Shown here: piece by piece, positions 31,769-34,178 of the stretch | Layout of the letters: each line of letters begins with the position of its first letter | Numbering within the stretch: position 1 is the first letter of the stretch | Source of the DNA: a virus | DNA: 34,178 bases | Reading direction: 5' to 3' (one strand) | IMG/VR virus record: IMGVR_UViG_3300025769_000423 | Location: 1-34,178 of that record | Translations under genes and position numbers: made by a program | Notes under the pieces: generated by a model | Told to the model about the DNA's origin: nothing | What the model saw: only the letters and a program-made list of their open reading frames with translations | Databases searched by the model: none

Positions 31769-32081
31769 CGAATTGATTCAGAGGTTATGTGATAACCCAG
31801 GCGAGTTAGCTGATGAGCTATGTAGTATACGCAACATGCTCTGCCTCAAGCGTGATAGTCTTGAGCGTAGGATTGTTAATATCAATAAGGTTATGCGTAT
31901 CTGTGTTGATGTCAGGTCTAGGCTTGATCGCAACAACGAAGAGATCGGTAATCTTCATGATGAGTTGATCGGTCCATCGGGTACACACAACGGTGAAGAT
32001 ACAGAGCTAGACCTGTCTAACCTGTATATACTGAGCGGTACGAGACTCAAAGATGAGGACCTAGATACCAAAGGTTATTAA
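31758..32081 (+). CDS. Hypothetical helical protein (107 aa)
   Basis: A mostly helical, charged protein (LCLKRDSLERRIVNINKVMR and VRSRLDRNNEEIGNLHDEL are coiled-coil-like) with an acidic C-terminus. The start is ATG 31758, inside the end of the 29 aa peptide, with GGAG upstream. It is followed by a GC hairpin (32084-32123). No family recognised. Confidence 0.7.
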   Translation: MLVSELIQRLCDNPGELADELCSIRNMLCLKRDSLERRIVNINKVMRICVDVRSRLDRNNEEIGNLHDELIGPSGTHNGEDTELDLSNLYILSGTRLKDEDLDTKGY

Positions 32082-32083
32082 AC

Positions 32084-32123
32084 CCTATACCCTACCCCCC
32101 CTTTAGGGGGGGGAGGGGATAGG
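32084..32123 (+). repeat. GC palindrome, possible terminator or attenuator
   Basis: Arms starting CCTAT and ending ATAGG flank C-run/TTTA/G-run; about 16 of 18 positions pair. It lies three bases after the stop of the 107 aa gene. The core is that of the copies at 67, 12680 and 24920. The T-rich sequence behind (TATTATCTTAAT) is not a clear U-tract. Confidence 0.65.
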
Positions 32124-32152
32124 TATTATCTTAATCTATATAAGGAGGTGAT

Positions 32153-32326
32153 ATGGAAATAATTTATATCCCAAAAACAATCGAAGAACTTCATGAGTTA
32201 ATGGAAGACTACAACCCAAGCCTTAGTCAGATGCACATACTTGCGCATCAAGCACGCAGCATTGGCTTTGCTGAGGGTATGCGTGCAGCAGAGGAAGCTA
32301 TGAAGGAAGGATCATACGATGAGTAG
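32153..32326 (+). CDS. Small helical protein (57 aa)
   Basis: A compact helical protein (MEIIYIPKTIEELHELMED, then AHQARSIGFAEGMRAAEEAMKEG) with AAGGAGGTGAT, an almost perfect ribosome site, right before the ATG. Its end overlaps the next start by eight bases. It is too short for a domain call; it may be a regulator or a small host-directed peptide. Confidence 0.75.
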   Translation: MEIIYIPKTIEELHELMEDYNPSLSQMHILAHQARSIGFAEGMRAAEEAMKEGSYDE

Positions 32327-32669
32327 CTACTACGACCCACCTGAGGATGGCCCTGGTACAGTTGCAGGACCTGATTGGTATGTGACCACCTATACAATGA
32401 ACGAGCGTGACGAGGAGGTCGTCTGTGACCTCAATGAAATCGCAAGTACAAACTGCGCAGCCCACCTTAAAGAGCTAGCTAAGCAGGGCTATGAAGTCTT
32501 CATTCGATACGGCTATGTGTGGAGGATACCAGGCGAGGACATTTGGTATTACGAGCAGAGCTTTGAGGATGCAGGCGCTGCGTGTGCTGATGCATACATG
32601 CAGAGCGAAGAGGATGCTCGTGATGCCATGGTCGATGCTGCATTGGAGGCTAAGTATGATCGAGACTGA
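32319..32669 (+). CDS. Acidic hypothetical protein (116 aa)
   Basis: An acidic, aromatic-rich protein. A beta-type segment (CAAHLKELAKQGYEVFIRYG, GYVWRIPGEDIWYY) is followed by an acidic helix (AACADAYMQSEEDARDAMVDAALEAK in part). No family recognised. The start overlaps the 57 aa gene and its end overlaps the 73 aa gene by 14 bases, so it is part of a tightly coupled row. Acidic small early proteins of phages often act as DNA mimics or inhibitors, which is only a possibility here. Confidence 0.75.
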   Translation: MSSYYDPPEDGPGTVAGPDWYVTTYTMNERDEEVVCDLNEIASTNCAAHLKELAKQGYEVFIRYGYVWRIPGEDIWYYEQSFEDAGAACADAYMQSEEDARDAMVDAALEAKYDRD

Positions 32670-32877
32670 TTGGCGTGAGTCGGTATGGTACAGCCATCCG
32701 ACTAAGGCAGGTGCCAAAGCACTAGAGATGTCAGAGAAATCTGCCGACTCTTTCTTTATCGTAAAGGATAACCGCACTGGCATGTTCGGTGTTGGTCAAG
32801 GAGCAGTCGAGCCATCATGGTGTCGCATGTCTCAAGGCTTCGAGCTTATCGCTGTCATTCATGCGAGGGCTAACTGA
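32656..32877 (+). CDS. Hypothetical protein (73 aa)
   Basis: A small protein with a beta-hairpin-like middle (SADSFFIVKDNRTGMFGVGQG) and a strand at the end (GFELIAVIHARAN). The start is ATG 32656 with GGAGG seven bases before; the long open frame upstream is the antisense-like extension through the 116 aa gene and is not used. The stop TGA shares a base with the next ATG (TGATG). Function unknown. Confidence 0.7.
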   Translation: MIETDWRESVWYSHPTKAGAKALEMSEKSADSFFIVKDNRTGMFGVGQGAVEPSWCRMSQGFELIAVIHARAN

Positions 32878-33044
32878 TGGGTACTGTTCACAAGCCGACG
32901 AAGAAAGTATGGCAAGGTATCCTTGTGATGAGTGAGTGCATGCCAGCTATGAAGCTAAAAGAATTAAAGCAGTATGATGCTGATGCTGTACTGCGAGCAG
33001 TCCAATGGGCTGAGAAAATGGAGAAGCTCGATGAAAGAAAATGA
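32877..33044 (+). CDS. Small basic protein (55 aa)
   Basis: A 55 aa protein beginning MGTVHKPTKKVWQG and helical in its second half (MKLKELKQYDADAVLRAVQW). It starts by TGATG coupling to the preceding gene and ends in a frame overlapping the next start by 14 bases. No family recognised. Supported by tight coupling rather than by similarity. Confidence 0.65.
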   Translation: MGTVHKPTKKVWQGILVMSECMPAMKLKELKQYDADAVLRAVQWAEKMEKLDERK

Positions 33045-33369
33045 AATGTATGAAGCTACTGTTCGCATGATCGGTGAGCTTCACTGTCTCGAGCGTACCT
33101 TCTGGCACCAGGAATGGATCGAAGGGCTGACCCCTGATGATGCGATCAAGGTACACGATGCACTCAAGGCTGCGCACTATAACGTGAGCCAGCTACGCAA
33201 CTGCATCAATCACTATACCCTAGCCGGTGAGCCCGAAGAGCTAGAGCTAGAGGATGACGGCGAGTCACACCTGCGCAACATGGAATCGTTTGCCATGGGT
33301 GGTATGACTGCGGTCAATGAGAGCATGGGTTATCATGTAGACCCACCGGATTACGATCCCGACTACTGA
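33031..33369 (+). CDS. Hypothetical acidic helical protein (112 aa)
   Basis: Helices MIGELHCLERTFWHQEWIEG and AIKVHDALKAAHYNVSQLRNC are followed by a Glu/Asp-rich C-terminal tail that ends DPPDYDPDY. GGAGAAG lies before ATG 33031, which is preferred over the longer open frame because of this site. It is the last gene of the coupled row and is followed by the hairpin at 33376-33413. Function unknown. Confidence 0.75.
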   Translation: MKENEMYEATVRMIGELHCLERTFWHQEWIEGLTPDDAIKVHDALKAAHYNVSQLRNCINHYTLAGEPEELELEDDGESHLRNMESFAMGGMTAVNESMGYHVDPPDYDPDY

Positions 33370-33375
33370 CTCGCA

Positions 33376-33413
33376 CCCCCCGACCTTCTTCCGCTTCGCT
33401 CCAGGTCGGGGGG
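33376..33413 (+). terminator. GC hairpin after the coupled gene row
   Basis: Perfect 11 bp arms (CCCCCCGACCT, 33376-33386; AGGTCGGGGGG, 33403-33413) with a pyrimidine-rich loop. It sits seven bases after the stop of the 112 aa gene and 33 bases before the next ATG. No U-tract, so it may be a weak terminator or mRNA-processing site. Confidence 0.6.
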
Positions 33414-33446
33414 CACTCGTAATTATTTAAAACTAAGGAGGTTCAG

Positions 33447-33902
33447 ATGACTGAGCTATTGAAGAAGTTCGCATTAAAAGTATGGGTATGGATGGGATGG
33501 CCGCAGCCAGAGCCATTACGAGTATTGGTTGAAGAACCATACGAACCACCAACATTCTCAGAGGCGTACGCTGCACTAGAAAATTGGTACTGGCATGTCG
33601 TTCGTGAGTACGCAGATGAGTATGAAGATCAGCGTGAAGAATCAGTCAAAATGTTTATGGAACAGGAGGAGTTAGATGATGAAGAGGATGTGGATCAGTG
33701 CTCTGTTGATGAGTATATGTATGAGTGGCTGCATGAGTCACTCGATGGATGTGCCGAGGTTATCTATACCGCCAGATCCAAGGCTGTTTTACTCGCATCA
33801 TCTAATGACGATTCCTATCTCGAAGACTTTGGTGAGCCAGCGCCGACAGTACATGTTGCTGCAATGTGGGCATTGCATCGAGATATCATGGAGCGAGTAT
33901 GA
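33447..33902 (+). CDS. Acidic protein of unknown function (151 aa)
   Basis: Begins with an amphipathic or membrane-near helix (MTELLKKFALKVWVWMGW) then is strongly acidic (residues 65-85, EQEELDDEEDVDQCSVDEY) with aromatic helices (EAYAALENWYWHVVREYADEYED in part) and a C-terminal helix. AAGGAGG lies six bases before the ATG. The extreme acidity recalls phage DNA-mimic proteins; there is no recognised domain to prove it. It overlaps the next gene by four bases (ATGA). Confidence 0.8.
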   Translation: MTELLKKFALKVWVWMGWPQPEPLRVLVEEPYEPPTFSEAYAALENWYWHVVREYADEYEDQREESVKMFMEQEELDDEEDVDQCSVDEYMYEWLHESLDGCAEVIYTARSKAVLLASSNDDSYLEDFGEPAPTVHVAAMWALHRDIMERV

Positions 33903-34108
33903 CCTGGAAGAATAAAGGTAACTACGTTCCCTACCCTGAGTGGGCCAAGCGTGGACCATGGATAGAGAAGAAGTGTTCTGTGTGCGGCATCAAGTTAGGC
34001 GGTGCTGTACCCAAACCATTCGCAGAAGAATTGATGTGCTTCGGATGTCCGGAGCCTAACGTGTCAGACCCCCAATGTAATATTCCTAAGGAGGAATCAT
34101 GCCAGTAG
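33899..34108 (+). CDS. Small zinc-ribbon-like protein (69 aa)
   Basis: Contains CSVC (C26, C29) and CFGC (C47, C50), the spacing of a small zinc ribbon, with further Cys at 60 and 68. Starts in an ATGA overlap with the preceding acidic gene. Possible nucleic-acid or host-protein binder. No exact family recognised. The next gene's start lies inside its last codons. Confidence 0.75.
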   Translation: MTWKNKGNYVPYPEWAKRGPWIEKKCSVCGIKLGGAVPKPFAEELMCFGCPEPNVSDPQCNIPKEESCQ

Positions 34109-34178
34109 TTAGTATTAATGGAAGCCTTGCGATTAATGAGGAAGAGCTGAGTGACTTTGTTCGATCAGAGATTGATAG
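34099..34178 (+). CDS. N-terminal part of a further early gene (partial)
   Basis: ATG at 34099 with AAGGAGG at good spacing; 26 codons are visible (MPVVSINGSLAINEEELSDF), acidic, and the frame runs off the window. It overlaps the 69 aa gene by ten bases. Too little for a function. Confidence 0.7.
   Translation, partial: MPVVSINGSLAINEEELSDFVRSEID

Noticed and set aside
1-34178. tRNA genes, CRISPR arrays, insertion sequences, integrase or attachment sites
   Set aside because: I saw no cloverleaf, regularly spaced repeats, transposase or integrase. Non-coding stretches are short and are accounted for by hairpins and leaders.

Overview
The window reads as about 34 kb of a double-stranded DNA tailed bacteriophage (or near-intact provirus) with a podovirus-like virion. 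Evidence: a two-subunit terminase, acidic scaffold, HK97-type major capsid protein, portal, short adaptor, tail nozzle, and a set of internal or ejection proteins that includes a lytic transglycosylase and a 3294-residue giant. There is no tape measure, tail tube or sheath. The virion transglycosylase and the M15 endolysin suggest a bacterial host with peptidoglycan, probably Gram-negative; the host itself cannot be named from the sequence.

Layout. Positions 1-58 hold the last codons of a plus-strand gene. A GC hairpin (67-97) separates it from a convergent minus-strand block that fills 101-30205. Read in its own direction that block runs: unknown 156 aa protein, TerS, TM/coiled-coil protein, TerL, scaffold, capsid, glycine-zipper protein, portal, adaptor, nozzle, three beta-rich virion proteins, three cysteine-free ejection proteins (198, 789, 3294 aa), a 39 aa Lys-tailed peptide, a LamG-like protein, a small beta protein, M15 endolysin, a basic protein, a holin-like protein and two basic proteins. 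Genes are packed with 1-14 nt overlaps or short gaps, so translational coupling is likely. Positions 30206-30389 form a divergent control region, and 30390-34178 hold small plus-strand, probably early, genes of mostly unknown function (acidic proteins, two zinc-ribbon-like proteins, a 29 aa membrane peptide) separated by hairpins and terminators.

How it works together. TerS/TerL package DNA through the portal into a capsid built on the scaffold. The adaptor and nozzle close the tail. The 198 aa protein, transglycosylase and giant protein probably form the internal core that is ejected to span the envelope. M15 endolysin plus holin-like proteins lyse the host.

Most notable: (i) three consecutive ejection genes totalling 4281 residues contain no cysteine, while their virion neighbours do; (ii) the holin-like gene carries an in-register A_AAA_AAG slippery heptamer leading into an open -1 frame that has no start codon of its own; (iii) a family of GC palindromes with a constant core and different self-complementary flanks, one of them inside the giant gene; (iv) two CACTAAAG promoter-core-like words on the late strand in the 184 bp divergent region; (v) the capsid gene lies upstream of the portal gene.
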